DNA from: Microbacterium sp.
GTDB taxonomy: Bacteria; Actinomycetota; Actinomycetes; Actinomycetales; Microbacteriaceae
DNA: 64,000 nt
Reading direction: 5' to 3'
Assembly: GCA_019510305.1 (NCBI GenBank)
Contig: JAEKKN010000023.1
Coordinates: 38,488 to 102,487 of the forward strand
The notes beneath the pieces are model-generated. The model was not told the origin of the DNA, made no database searches, and saw only the letters and a list, made by a program, of their open reading frames with translations. Below are positions 50,401 to 60,235 of the stretch, piece by piece; the stretch's first letter is position 1, and the number at the start of each line of letters is the position of its first letter. The position numbers and the translations under genes were made by a program.

Positions 50401-51021
50401 CTCCGCGGCGCGGGCAACATGCTGGGGGCCGAGCAGGCGGGGCACATCGCCGGCGTCGGCTTCGACCTGTACCTGCGCATGATCGGCGAGGCCGTCTCGA
50501 CCTTCCGCGGCGAGGACGTCGAGTCCGGCCAGGAGCTGCGTCTCGAACTGCCCCTGGACGCGCGCATCCCCGAGGACTACATCGACAGCGAGCGACTGCG
50601 TCTCGAGGCGTACCAGAAGCTCTCGGCGGCCTCGGCGGCCACGGCCAAGGAGGAGGCGATCGATCTCGTGATCGAGGAGCTCACCGACCGCTACGGTGCG
50701 CTGCCGCCCGAAGCCGAGGGGCTGATCGCGATCGCGCGTCTGCGCCGTCGGGCTGCTCGGGCGGGTCTGACCGATGTGGTCACGATGGGGTCGAACCTGC
50801 GGATCGCGCCGGCGCGCTTCGAGGACTCGATCAAGGTGCGGATGCAGCGGCTCTACCCGAAGGCGAAGCTGGTCGGCGGGGGCGAGGCGCTGGTCGTGCC
50901 GATGCCCACGGTGCCGGCCGCAGTCGGCGTCGGGCTCGAGCCGCTCGCCGACGCGGCGCTGCTGGAATGGGTCGCGCAGCTGTTCACCGCGCTCTTCCCC
51001 GAGCCCGTCAAGGCCGAGTGA
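47458..51021 (+). CDS. mfd: Transcription-repair coupling factor
   Basis: A 1187-residue Mfd. The N-terminal UvrB-like module holds VPTGRRAESLAQALAAYIP and VSRRGEFAVRGGILDVFP; the RNA-polymerase-interacting segment starts near LKQGDFVVHATHGIGRFVEM. The translocase follows, with Walker A GDVGFGKTEVA near residue 660, DEEQ box IIDEEQRFG near 760, SATPIPRTLEM, and QLRGRVGRGRERAYAY, then the C-terminal autoinhibitory domain. It removes stalled polymerase and recruits UvrA. The GTG start has TAAGCT six bases upstream and no Shine-Dalgarno, so it is leaderless. Confidence 0.97.
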   Translation: MTVPGILRALEEASLYRDALSWAHTDADLGLVDGLDAPALAGLLDKRATAGHPAALLAVVPTGRRAESLAQALAAYIPDAEVLTFPAWETLPHERLSPSPDTVGQRLQTLRRVAGWTGDHPIVVVASVRAALQPIAGNLGEIAPVVLKTGGRGYDLDGVAEQLVERAYSRVDMVSRRGEFAVRGGILDVFPPISEHPYRVEFFGDEVDQIRAFSVADQRSLPGDVDLVDLAPSRELLLTQDVRDNARRLKDAFPAIAGMLEKMAEGIPVEGMESLLPAVAGPLKSLVEYMPEGAATAVVDPERASARAIILGDTNREFLDAAWSAATSGASAPIDLGAGDFLTIAQLREVVRDRGGVWWRLSPFAMGGEDAETVDAAVIPSFHGNVDGAISFVDAKIQDGWRVIVIATGTGLVDRARDVLSDRGIAARIVEDLVAAPDAGVATLTAGSVEAGFQIAEAKLAVLTDNEFYGRTIGGDQRVVKKLASKRKNVVDPLQLKQGDFVVHATHGIGRFVEMTQREVSTGGRNATKSVRDYLVLEYAPSKRGYPGDKLFVPTDQLDLLSKYVGGEAPTLSKMGGSDWAAAKGKARRAVRDIAVELVKLYSARMSAKGYAFGPDTPWQRELEEAFPFAETHDQLQTIEEIKADMERPIPMDRLLSGDVGFGKTEVAVRAAFKAIQDGKQVAMLVPTTLLVKQHLETFTERFAGFPVKVRPLSRFQTDKEARLTLAGLLDGTVDMVIGTHRILTDQVMFKDLGLMIIDEEQRFGVEHKDALKKMKTNVDILAMSATPIPRTLEMAVTGIREMSTLQTPPEDRHPILSFVGPRSDKQIAAAIRREILREGQVFFVHNRVQSIQRVAAEIAELVPEARIAVAHGQLGEHQLEQVVDDFWERKFDVLVCTTIVETGLDISNANTIIIDRADKYGLSQLHQLRGRVGRGRERAYAYFLYDEAKPLSETAADRLQTIAVNNDLGSGMQVALKDLELRGAGNMLGAEQAGHIAGVGFDLYLRMIGEAVSTFRGEDVESGQELRLELPLDARIPEDYIDSERLRLEAYQKLSAASAATAKEEAIDLVIEELTDRYGALPPEAEGLIAIARLRRRAARAGLTDVVTMGSNLRIAPARFEDSIKVRMQRLYPKAKLVGGGEALVVPMPTVPAAVGVGLEPLADAALLEWVAQLFTALFPEPVKAE

Positions 51022-51022
51022 C

Positions 51023-51406
51023 ATGACACGACCTTCTCCCAAGCGGATGCTGCAGGTGCTCGCTCTCGTGCTCGCGGCTGTGACCGCAGGGCTCGTGCTG
51101 TTCATACCCAGCTACACGGTGGTGACGAGCGACTCCCGCGGCAACGAGTCGACCAGCACTCTGAGCATCTGGGAGTACAACGGCCCCATGTTCGCGCTCG
51201 TCGTCGCGATTCCTGTCGTCATCGCTCTGATCCCGGTCGTGACGCGCGGCCGGTGGTGGCCCCTCGTGAGCGTCGCCTCCGCCGGCCTTCTGCTCGGATT
51301 CGCGTTCCTCGGCGCGATGAGCATCGGCATGGCTTTCCTGCCCGCCGCGCTGGCGTCCGTCATCGCTGCGATGCTGAGGCCGCGGATAGGCTCGAGCGAC
51401 GCCTGA
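51023..51406 (+). CDS. Small membrane protein downstream of mfd
   Basis: A 127-residue protein with an N-terminal helix (about 9-28), an external loop containing SDSRGNESTSTLSIWEYNG, then three more hydrophobic segments. No known family is evident to me. The ATG is one base after the mfd stop, so it is probably co-translated with mfd. Function unknown. Confidence 0.6.
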   Translation: MTRPSPKRMLQVLALVLAAVTAGLVLFIPSYTVVTSDSRGNESTSTLSIWEYNGPMFALVVAIPVVIALIPVVTRGRWWPLVSVASAGLLLGFAFLGAMSIGMAFLPAALASVIAAMLRPRIGSSDA

Positions 51407-51472
51407 TACGGTCGTCTCTCCGCACGCCGCCGCGAGAGCGACAGGTGTGCACCGAGACATCGGTCTTCCGAT

Positions 51473-52303
51473 TCAGGCCCAGAGCCACCGCAAGGCATCG
51501 GGCAGGAGCGTCCCGCCGTGGTTCGGACTGTGCCCGCCGTCGCCGACGACGAAGCGCAAGTCGAACCCGGCCCGCGCCAAAGCTGCCGCTGTCTCGAGGT
51601 TCTCGGCGAACCAGTTCCCCTCCTGATCGTTCCAGCCGATGTCGCGATGCGCCGCGTGCAGCAGGACTCGCAGTGGCTGGCGCGCACCTGCAGCCATCAA
51701 TGCGGGGTAAGGATTGCCGCCGGGGATCTGCGCGAAGCTGGCGTTGAAAGCGATGACGCGTCGGATGCTATCGGGGCGCTGCCACGCCACGGTGAACGCC
51801 CCGTTCCCTCCTGAGCTTCCGCCGCAGATGCCGCGCAGGCGGGGATCATCTGTCAGCGCCGTGGTCTCGGCGACGCGCGGGAGCACCTCATTGAGTAGGA
51901 ACCCCGCGTAGCGGCCGTCGCCGGCGTCGTACTCGTTGTTGCGATTCTTCGGTTCCGCGGCATCTGAAAACATCCCAGGGTCGACGAAGATTCCCACCAT
52001 CGGCGGGAGCTCAGGGGCGATATTGTCGAGCACGATCCCCGCGCGCACGTCGCCGTCCGGATCGAGATACCACCAACCGTCGTTGAAGATCATCACGGCG
52101 GCAGGTACCGACGGATCGTGACTGTGCGGCGTGTGCACCCAGACCGTGCGGGTAGTCCCCGGGTAGACGATACTGTCGTCGATCACGAACGAGCGGATGC
52201 TGCCGGGCAGCACCTCGGAGCGCTGCGACGAGTCCGGACCGTAGGCGTACACGACGGGATCATCGGCGATCGGCATGGCTCGGTATGCGAATTCCTGCGT
52301 CAT
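51473..52303 (-). CDS. Alpha/beta-hydrolase, Fes/esterase-D-like
   Basis: A 276-residue esterase. [10 protein letters not shown] (GxSxG type) carries the nucleophile, [18 protein letters not shown] is the oxyanion region of enterochelin-esterase-like proteins, and the catalytic His is in [11 protein letters not shown]. The [14 protein letters not shown] loop is also typical. Substrate unknown; it may act on a small ester. The ATG overlaps the stop of the SDR gene by four bases, so the two are a unit. Confidence 0.82.
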   Translation of the reverse strand: MTQEFAYRAMPIADDPVVYAYGPDSSQRSEVLPGSIRSFVIDDSIVYPGTTRTVWVHTPHSHDPSVPAAVMIFNDGWWYLDPDGDVRAGIVLDNIAPELPPMVGIFVDPGMFSDAAEPKNRNNEYDAGDGRYAGFLLNEVLPRVAETTALTDDPRLRGICGGSSGGNGAFTVAWQRPDSIRRVIAFNASFAQIPGGNPYPALMAAGARQPLRVLLHAAHRDIGWNDQEGNWFAENLETAAALARAGFDLRFVVGDGGHSPNHGGTLLPDALRWLWA

Positions 52304-53184
52304 CCCAGCGAGAGCCCTCCGTCGGTGGTGAGAACCTGGCCGACCACCCAGGAGCCGGCATCTGTGGACAGCCAGCCGATCAACCGCGCCGGATCGTCGG
52401 GACGTCCGACCCGCCCGAACGGCGTCGTCGGAAGCCACTTCTCGAACTCGCTCAGGTCGCGGTCGGTGCTGTCGGCGTCGAGGTATCCCGTGTTGACCGG
52501 ACCCGGGTTGATCGTGTTCAGCACCAACCCGACCTCCAGCAGCTCGGCGGCGACCGTGCGGGTGATTCCGGCCAGCGCCGCCTTGCTCGTGGCGTAGGCG
52601 ACCTCGCCGCGCATCGGGCCGTGGCCCTGACCCGATGTCATCCAGATCACGTGCCCGGTGGGGCGGACGAATGGCCCGAGAGTGCCGAGGCGGTCGCCGG
52701 GGCGCGCTTGCCCGGCGTCCTCGCCGCCGAGCAGGTCGCGCAGCCGACGGGCCAGCCCGGCAGTGAGCAGCAGCGACGCGCGCGCGTTCGCGGCCCAGTG
52801 CGCGTCGAGCCGGTCGGCGGTCATGTCGAAGATGGTGCCGTCGGATCCGCTCATGGCCTGATTGCAGACGAGGATGTCGATCGCGCCGGTGAGGGCGGTT
52901 GCGGCATCCAAGAGCTCCTCGATGGCTCCCGCGTCGCGGAGGTCGGCGTGGTGGTCGCCCATCACCGCGCCGGCCGCCAGGGCGTCGGCCACGCCCTGGC
53001 GAACCGCGTCGAGGTCGTCACCGCCCCAGGGATGGTCGAGGTCGTGCGGGCGGAAATGGTGGATGAGGACGTTCGCGCCCAGGAGCGCGAGCTCGGTTGC
53101 GGTGGCGAAGCCGATGCCGCGGCGCCGGGAGACGCCGGTGACGAGAGCGGTCTTGCCGAGCAGAGGAAGGTCGTCGAAGGACAT
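52300..53184 (-). CDS. SDR-family oxidoreductase paired with esterase
   Basis: A 294-residue short-chain dehydrogenase with a [10 protein letters not shown] cofactor motif, longer than the usual TGxxxGIG. It has CNQAMSG in place of NNAG, and the Tyr/Lys pair in [11 protein letters not shown]. The coenzyme loop resembles 3-ketoacyl-reductase-like enzymes of the SDR family. It ends with [12 protein letters not shown]. It forms a two-gene unit with the esterase downstream. A weak GAAAG precedes the ATG. Confidence 0.82.
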   Translation of the reverse strand: MSFDDLPLLGKTALVTGVSRRRGIGFATATELALLGANVLIHHFRPHDLDHPWGGDDLDAVRQGVADALAAGAVMGDHHADLRDAGAIEELLDAATALTGAIDILVCNQAMSGSDGTIFDMTADRLDAHWAANARASLLLTAGLARRLRDLLGGEDAGQARPGDRLGTLGPFVRPTGHVIWMTSGQGHGPMRGEVAYATSKAALAGITRTVAAELLEVGLVLNTINPGPVNTGYLDADSTDRDLSEFEKWLPTTPFGRVGRPDDPARLIGWLSTDAGSWVVGQVLTTDGGLSLG

Positions 53185-53419
53185 GCGTTGCTTTCGGTGA
53201 GGGTGATGCCGGGCACGCCTGTCGGCGGCCTCACGGCGCGGATCGGAGCGGCTCACCTGCATTGCATGCCTGCCAGCGTAGTGCAGCGGGCATCCGCCGT
53301 GCACCTCCCTCGGTGCTGTGCGCATTCCTCTGCGGAATACCTCGGTCCGTCCGAGAGAAGCGCATTTCTCCGAGCGAAGCCTGCGGCATCGGCGCCCAGG
53401 CAGGACTAGTCTGGGCCGC

Positions 53420-54022
53420 ATGTTGTACGAGCACCTCGGGGCTCGGCCCCGGATCCATGACACCGCCGTCGTCGCTCCCACCGCCGTGATCTCCGGCGAC
53501 GTGGAGATCGGGCCGCACTGCCAGGTCCTGCACGGGGCGGTGATCACCGCCGAAGGCGGCCCCATCACACTCGCGGAGCATGTGATCGTCATGGAGAACG
53601 CGCTGATCCGTGCGACCGCGGCGAACTCGGTGCACATCGGCGCCCACACCCTCGTCGGCACGCTCGCCAGCATCGCGGGTGCGACGGTGGGGGAGGAGGT
53701 GTTCTTCGCCTCCGGCGCGCGCGTCTTCAACGGCGCGCTCGTCGGCGATCGCTGCGAAGTGCGCGTGAACGCGGTCGTGATGCGGCGAGCGGTGCTGCTG
53801 CCGGAGACGGTCGTTCCGATCGGCTGGGTGGCAGCGGGCGACCCCGTGCAGCTCTTCTCGCCGGATCGCGACGCGGAGATCGCGGCCGCGCAGCCCGAGC
53901 TCGACTTCCCCGGCCATGTGTTCGGCGTGGATCGCGACACCCCTGACCTCATGGTGCAGCTCACCGAGCGCTACGGCACCTCGCTCGCGCGGCACCGCGA
54001 CGATGGCGAGGTCGGTGGATAG
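53420..54022 (+). CDS. Left-handed beta-helix (gamma-carbonic-anhydrase-like) protein
   Basis: A 200-residue hexapeptide-repeat protein (VISGDVEIGPHCQVLHGAVI, then VHIGAHTLVGTLASIAGATV). The fold is that of gamma-carbonic anhydrases and related acyltransferases. By hand alignment, the three zinc histidines are not at their usual places (R for the first; VGTLASIAG where the AHxxxxH pair is expected), so carbonic anhydrase activity is doubtful. TAGTCT lies seven bases before the ATG; it is probably leaderless. Confidence 0.7.
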   Translation: MLYEHLGARPRIHDTAVVAPTAVISGDVEIGPHCQVLHGAVITAEGGPITLAEHVIVMENALIRATAANSVHIGAHTLVGTLASIAGATVGEEVFFASGARVFNGALVGDRCEVRVNAVVMRRAVLLPETVVPIGWVAAGDPVQLFSPDRDAEIAAAQPELDFPGHVFGVDRDTPDLMVQLTERYGTSLARHRDDGEVGG

Positions 54023-54048
54023 CGGCATCCGCGACGCCACACGCGAGT

Positions 54049-54086
54049 GCGGGGTGGACGGACGCCGCAGCATCCGTCCACCCCGC
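54049..54086. terminator. Hairpin between convergent genes (LbH protein and gdhA)
   Basis: GCGGGGTGGACGGA (54049-54062) pairs over 14 bp with TCCGTCCACCCCGC (54073-54086), with a ten-base loop. It lies between stops at 54022 and 54101 and can terminate transcription in both directions. Confidence 0.85.
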
Positions 54087-54100
54087 GTCGACGTGGTGCG

Positions 54101-55552
<1,452 letters not shown>

Positions 55553-55602
55553 TTACCGGCAGGCTCGCTGTGATCTTCTTCACGTGACGAGCGGATGCCG
55601 GG

Positions 55603-58290
55603 TCACCCGGTGTTCTGCAGACCGGCCGCGACCCCGCTGACCGAGAGCAGAAGAAGGCGCCGCTGCTCGTCGTCGGCACCGGATCCGGTCGTCGCGGGAG
55701 CGGTGCGCAGCGCCCGGAGCGCGCGCAGCTGCAGCAGGGACAGCGCGTCGACGTAGGGCGTGCGCAGCTGCACGGCGCGCTGCAGGATCGGCTTGTTCTC
55801 GAGAAGGCGCTCGCCGCCGGTGAGGCGGATCACCCACTCGCGGGTCAGCCGCAGCTCGTCGAGCACGAGCGACGCGAGGTCGTCGCGGTCGCCGAGCTCG
55901 AGGTACTGGCGGGCGATGCGCTCGTCGGTCTTCGCGAGGCTCATCGCCACGTTGTCGATCAACGTGCGAAGCAGCGGCCAGTCGCGGTAGGCCTCGGCGA
56001 GACGCTGCTCGTCGCCGACCGCGGCCAGAGCCGTACCCAGGCCGAACCAGCCGGCCAGGTTGATGCGCGCCTGCGTCCACGCGAACACCCAAGGGATCGC
56101 GCGCAGGTCCTCCAGCGACTCCACCGACAGGCCTCGTCGCGCCGGCCGTGAGCCGAGCGCGAGCAGGCCGATCTCCTCGAGAGGCGTCACGGTCGCGAAC
56201 CACGGAGCGAAGCCCTCGGCCTTGACCAGCGAGAAGAACCGCTCGCGAGAGGCGGTGTCGAGCACCGAGGCGATGTCCGCGAAGCGGGTGGCAGCCTCGC
56301 TCGTGCGCTCCTCGACCGTGGGCGAGGAGGCCAGCAGCGTGGCGGCGGCCACCTGGTCGATGTGCCGCATCGCGATGGCGGGCTCGCCGTAGCGGGCGAA
56401 GATGACCTCGCCCTGCTCGGTGAGCTTGAAGCGGCCGTCGACCGAATGCGGCGGCTGGGCGAGGATCGCCGAGTTCGCCGGGCCGCCTCCACGCCCGAGC
56501 GCGCCGCCGCGGCCGTGGAACAGGGTCAGTTCGAGACCTTCGTCTTTCGCCCACTGCGCGATCTTCTCCTGCGCCTCGTAGAGCGCGAGGTTGGCCGCGA
56601 CGGGACCGACGTCCTTCGACGAATCGGAGTAGCCGAGCATCACCTCGAGGCGGCCGCCGGTGGCGGCCATGCGCTCCTGGAACTCGGGGAAGGTCACGGC
56701 TTCGGCGAGGATCTCGGGAGCCGCCTGGAGGTCGGCGAAGGTCTCGAACAGCGGCACGACGTCGAGGACAGGGGCGTCATCGCCCAGCGCGTGCTTCGCG
56801 AGACGATGCACGGCCGCGAGGTCGGATGCCGCCTGCGTGAACGACACGACGTAGCGGCCGGCTGCGCGGAGGCCGCGGTCGCGCTGGATCTCGGCGATGG
56901 CGCGGAAGACCTCCAGCACCTCCTCGGTCTGCGCGCTCAGCGCTCCACCGCCCTCGATCTCAGCGAGCGCGGTGGCGTGCACCTGCGAGTGCTGACGGAC
57001 TTCGAGCTCCGTCAGGTGGAATCCGTAGGTCTCGACCTGCCAGATCAGGTGCTGCACGCCGCCGAAAGCGTGGCGGCGGGCGCCGGCATCCGCGAGCGAA
57101 GACTGCAGCGAACGCAGATCCGCCAGAAGCTCCTCGGGAGCGGCGTAGCGGTCGTCCTCGCCACGCCGCGTGGCGGCGATGCGATGCGCCAGCACCAGCA
57201 GCACGCGGCGGTGCGGCTCGTCGGGAGAGCGGGTAGCGAGGTCATTCGCGGTCTCGGCGTGAGAGGCGGCGAAGCGCTCCCAGATCGCGGTCACCTCGGC
57301 GCTCGGGGGCGTGCCCTGCGCGTCGAGGGTGAGGGTGCGGCCGATCCGTTCGACCGCGCGCTCGAGGCCGCGGAGCACATGGTCGGCCGCGATCTGCGAG
57401 GCTTCGCGGGTGACGGATGCCGTGACGAACGGGTTTCCGTCGCGGTCGCCGCCGACCCACGATCCGACGCGCACGAACGCGGGGACGATGGGCGCGCTGG
57501 AGCCGGAAGCGTCTCCGCGCAGCGCGTCGTCGATGCGGCGGTACACGTGCGGCACGGTCGTGAACAGCGTCTCGTCGAAGACGCTCATGACAGTGCGCAC
57601 CTCGTCGGTGGGCGTGGGCTTCTGGGCGCGCAGCGGCGCCGTGCGCCACAGCGTGTCGATCTCCTCGAGCATCCGGCGGTGTGCGCGGTGCTGCTCGGCG
57701 CCCCCCTCGCTGGCCGCATCGTGCTGCGTGAGCAGTTCGGAGAGGCGGCGGATGCTGCTGGAAACCGCGCGACGCCGCGCCTCGGTGGGGTGCGCCGTGA
57801 AGACAGGGTGGAAGCGCAGGCCCTCGAGCCTGCGGCGCGCCTCGTCGTCGCCCACCTCCGTCTTCAATCGGGCGTAGGCGGTGGCTACCGTGTCCGCTGC
57901 GTCTTCGCGCCCGGGCTGGCCGGCACGCTCGCGGAGCACGCGCACACGCTGATGCTCCTCGGCGAGGTTGACGAGGTGGAAGTAGCACGTGAACGCACGT
58001 GCGACCTCGTCCGCCCGTTCGACGGTGAACGACTCGGCGATGGCCGCCGCGCGGTCGAACGCATCGGGGGTCTCCTCGTCGTACGCCTGGATCGTGGCGA
58101 GGCGCAGACGCTCGACATCTTCGAAGAGATCGTCGCCGCCGGCCTCGCGGAGCACCTGGCCGAGCAGGGCTCCGAGCATCCTGACGTCGGAGCGCATGGC
58201 ATCGGGAATGCCGCGGCCTGCTTCGAAGCGTCCGATGACGCGGATCGCCTCGGTGTTCGTGGGCTCGGGAAAGGACTGTGCGGGGGTCAC
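55603..58290 (-). CDS. ppc: Phosphoenolpyruvate carboxylase
   Basis: An 895-residue PEPC. The catalytic His is in FTAHPTEARRR; GYSDSSKDVG and FHGRGGALGRGGGP supply active-site Lys/Arg segments; the C-terminus, GLQNTG, is the intact conserved end needed for activity. It carboxylates PEP to oxaloacetate. The start is GTG at 58290 with TACGCT six bases upstream, so it is leaderless. With pckG in the same window it closes the PEP-oxaloacetate node. Confidence 0.96.
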   Translation of the reverse strand: MTPAQSFPEPTNTEAIRVIGRFEAGRGIPDAMRSDVRMLGALLGQVLREAGGDDLFEDVERLRLATIQAYDEETPDAFDRAAAIAESFTVERADEVARAFTCYFHLVNLAEEHQRVRVLRERAGQPGREDAADTVATAYARLKTEVGDDEARRRLEGLRFHPVFTAHPTEARRRAVSSSIRRLSELLTQHDAASEGGAEQHRAHRRMLEEIDTLWRTAPLRAQKPTPTDEVRTVMSVFDETLFTTVPHVYRRIDDALRGDASGSSAPIVPAFVRVGSWVGGDRDGNPFVTASVTREASQIAADHVLRGLERAVERIGRTLTLDAQGTPPSAEVTAIWERFAASHAETANDLATRSPDEPHRRVLLVLAHRIAATRRGEDDRYAAPEELLADLRSLQSSLADAGARRHAFGGVQHLIWQVETYGFHLTELEVRQHSQVHATALAEIEGGGALSAQTEEVLEVFRAIAEIQRDRGLRAAGRYVVSFTQAASDLAAVHRLAKHALGDDAPVLDVVPLFETFADLQAAPEILAEAVTFPEFQERMAATGGRLEVMLGYSDSSKDVGPVAANLALYEAQEKIAQWAKDEGLELTLFHGRGGALGRGGGPANSAILAQPPHSVDGRFKLTEQGEVIFARYGEPAIAMRHIDQVAAATLLASSPTVEERTSEAATRFADIASVLDTASRERFFSLVKAEGFAPWFATVTPLEEIGLLALGSRPARRGLSVESLEDLRAIPWVFAWTQARINLAGWFGLGTALAAVGDEQRLAEAYRDWPLLRTLIDNVAMSLAKTDERIARQYLELGDRDDLASLVLDELRLTREWVIRLTGGERLLENKPILQRAVQLRTPYVDALSLLQLRALRALRTAPATTGSGADDEQRRLLLLSVSGVAAGLQNTG

Positions 58291-58382
58291 CCTTCGAGCG
58301 TATCCCGGCCGGGAAGGGTGCTCTGAACGGATGACGGCACGTAACGAACTCTTCACGAACCCGGCTGCGTACGATGGACACG

Positions 58383-59552
58383 ATGCGAATCTCGGCGAAA
58401 CACCTCCGTGGCCAGCAGTTCCCCGCCGTCCTCCTGCTGCTGGCAGCGGGGCTCGGGCTTCTGCTCGCGAACCTGGCGACGCATGACGCGATTGCTGCGA
58501 TCCTCGACTTCCACATCGCCGTACCCGGCACCGCGCTCGATCTGTCGGTCGCGCACTGGGTGTCGGACGGACTGCTGGCGGTGTTCTTCCTCGTCGTCGC
58601 CATCGAGCTGCGGCACGAACTCACGCACGGCGAGCTCGACTCGGCGAGCAAGGCCATCCAGCCGGCGATCGCGGCCGCCGGAGGCGTGCTCGTGCCGATC
58701 GCCGTCTACCTGCTGTTCGCGGGGGCCGACAGCGGCACGGCGTCGGGCTGGCCGATCCCCACTGCGACCGACATCGCCTTCGCCCTCGGCGTGCTCGCGA
58801 TGTTCGGACGTGGGCTGCCGTCCACGGTTCGAGTGTTCCTGCTCGCTCTCGCGATCCTCGACGACATCATCGGCATCGTCTTCATCGCCGTGCTGTTCGC
58901 GCACGACGTGCAGTGGCTCCTGCTCGGTATCGCCGTCGTCGCTGTCGCCGCGTTCTGGGTGCTCAGCCGGATGCTGCACCGCCACGGACACCCGGCCGTG
59001 GCCGTGCTCATGGTCGTCGTCGGGTTGCTCGCCTGGGGACTCGTCGCGGCCTCCGGCATCCACGCGACCATCGCCGGGGTGCTGCTGGGGCTGGTGATGG
59101 CTCCCGTGCCCGCGGCGCGCGTGCGGCATGCCCTCGAGCCCACGGTGAACGGCCTGATCCTGCCGTTGTTCGCCTTCGTCGCCGCGTTCGTCGTGATCCC
59201 GGCGGTCGCGCCGAGCGAACTGTCGCCGGCGTTCTGGGGCATCGTCGTCGCGCTTCCCGTCGGCAAGGTGATCGGCATCTCGCTGTTCGGCTGGGTCGCG
59301 ATGCGCATCCGTCCGCGCGGTGCCCCGCCCGCCCTGCCGTTCGCCGACATCGTCGCAGCCGGCACCCTGGGCGGCATCGGCTTCACGGTGTCGCTGCTGC
59401 TCGCGAACCTCGCGTTCGCCGGAGATGCCGGGGTACGCGATCAGGCGATCCTCGGGGTGCTGATCGGCTCGCTCATCGCTCTCGTGCTCGCCGGCTTCTT
59501 CGTCTCGCTGCGAGCCGGGTGGTACCGGCGTGCAGCGGCTGCGACATCATGA
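58383..59552 (+). CDS. nhaA: Na+/H+ antiporter NhaA
   Basis: A 389-residue NhaA. The ion-binding Asp pair is in LAILDDIIGIVFIA, with the PTATDIAFALGVLA segment (helix IV) and the FFLVVAIELRHELTHGEL loop. It exports Na+ in exchange for protons. The start is ATG at 58383, with TACGAT seven bases upstream and no Shine-Dalgarno. An ATG at 58374 lies inside that -10 box and is less likely. It overlaps a possible mazG ATG. Confidence 0.93.
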   Translation: MRISAKHLRGQQFPAVLLLLAAGLGLLLANLATHDAIAAILDFHIAVPGTALDLSVAHWVSDGLLAVFFLVVAIELRHELTHGELDSASKAIQPAIAAAGGVLVPIAVYLLFAGADSGTASGWPIPTATDIAFALGVLAMFGRGLPSTVRVFLLALAILDDIIGIVFIAVLFAHDVQWLLLGIAVVAVAAFWVLSRMLHRHGHPAVAVLMVVVGLLAWGLVAASGIHATIAGVLLGLVMAPVPAARVRHALEPTVNGLILPLFAFVAAFVVIPAVAPSELSPAFWGIVVALPVGKVIGISLFGWVAMRIRPRGAPPALPFADIVAAGTLGGIGFTVSLLLANLAFAGDAGVRDQAILGVLIGSLIALVLAGFFVSLRAGWYRRAAAATS

Positions 59553-59572
59553 GCACGTCGGAAGGAGACGCC

Positions 59573-60211
59573 GTGACCGAAGCGCCGGAGGATCCGCTGC
59601 GTCAGGTCGCGGAGACGATGCGAGCGGTGCGCGAGACGTGCGTGTGGTCCCAGCAGATCACACATCGCGACCTCGTCCCGTATCTGATCGAGGAATCGCA
59701 CGAGGTGATCGACGCGGTCGAGAACGGCTCGCGCGCCGACCTGCAGGAGGAGCTCGGGGACCTGCTCTGGCAGGTGCTCTTCCACTCCGCGATCGCCGCG
59801 CAGGATCCCGATCATCCCTTCGACATCGACGATGTCGCGCGGGGGCTGAACGAGAAGATGGTGCGACGGCATCCCCACGTCTTCGCCGACGCGGTCGCTC
59901 GCACCCCCGATGAGGTGCTCGTGCACTGGAACGCCGCCAAGGCCGCCGAGAAGCGCACGCGCCGCAGCGCTCTCGATGGGATCCCGCGCGGGATGCCCGC
60001 GCTCGCCCTCGCCCAGAAGATGCTCGGTCGCGCTGCAGGGGTGGACGTGTCTGTCGCTCCGACCACAGAGGCGCCGGCCTCGGAATCCGAGCTCGGAGAT
60101 GCGCTCCTCGCCCTCGTGGCGAGTGCGAGGGAGAACGGCTGGGACGCGGAGCGGGCTCTGCGCGAGCGGCTTCGTGAGATGGAAGATCAGGTGCGCGCGG
60201 CGGAGAGTTGA
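59573..60211 (+). CDS. mazG: MazG-family nucleoside triphosphate pyrophosphohydrolase
   Basis: A 212-residue MazG. The EEx12-28ExxD motif is spread over EESHEVIDAVENG and EELGDLLWQVLFHS, and HPHVFAD is a family signature. It hydrolyses NTPs to NMPs plus PPi, cleaning damaged nucleotides. A GTG at 59573 has GGAAGGAG five bases upstream and is preferred; an ATG at 59549 overlapping the nhaA stop (ATGA) is the alternative. The pair mfd-mazG is common in actinobacteria, but here they are 8.5 kb apart. Confidence 0.93.
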   Translation: MTEAPEDPLRQVAETMRAVRETCVWSQQITHRDLVPYLIEESHEVIDAVENGSRADLQEELGDLLWQVLFHSAIAAQDPDHPFDIDDVARGLNEKMVRRHPHVFADAVARTPDEVLVHWNAAKAAEKRTRRSALDGIPRGMPALALAQKMLGRAAGVDVSVAPTTEAPASESELGDALLALVASARENGWDAERALRERLREMEDQVRAAES

Positions 60212-60235
60212 GCTCCGACCTGGAAAGATGGTCGC

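Noticed and set aside
48439-51105. An 888-codon open frame antisense to mfd
   Set aside because: The frame is an artefact of high G+C third positions opposite mfd. Its translation is rich in Arg, Asp, His and Glu with no recognisable domain, while the plus-strand Mfd is complete.
58374-58382. Upstream ATG of nhaA
   Set aside because: It lies inside the probable -10 box; the ATG at 58383 fits the leaderless spacing better.
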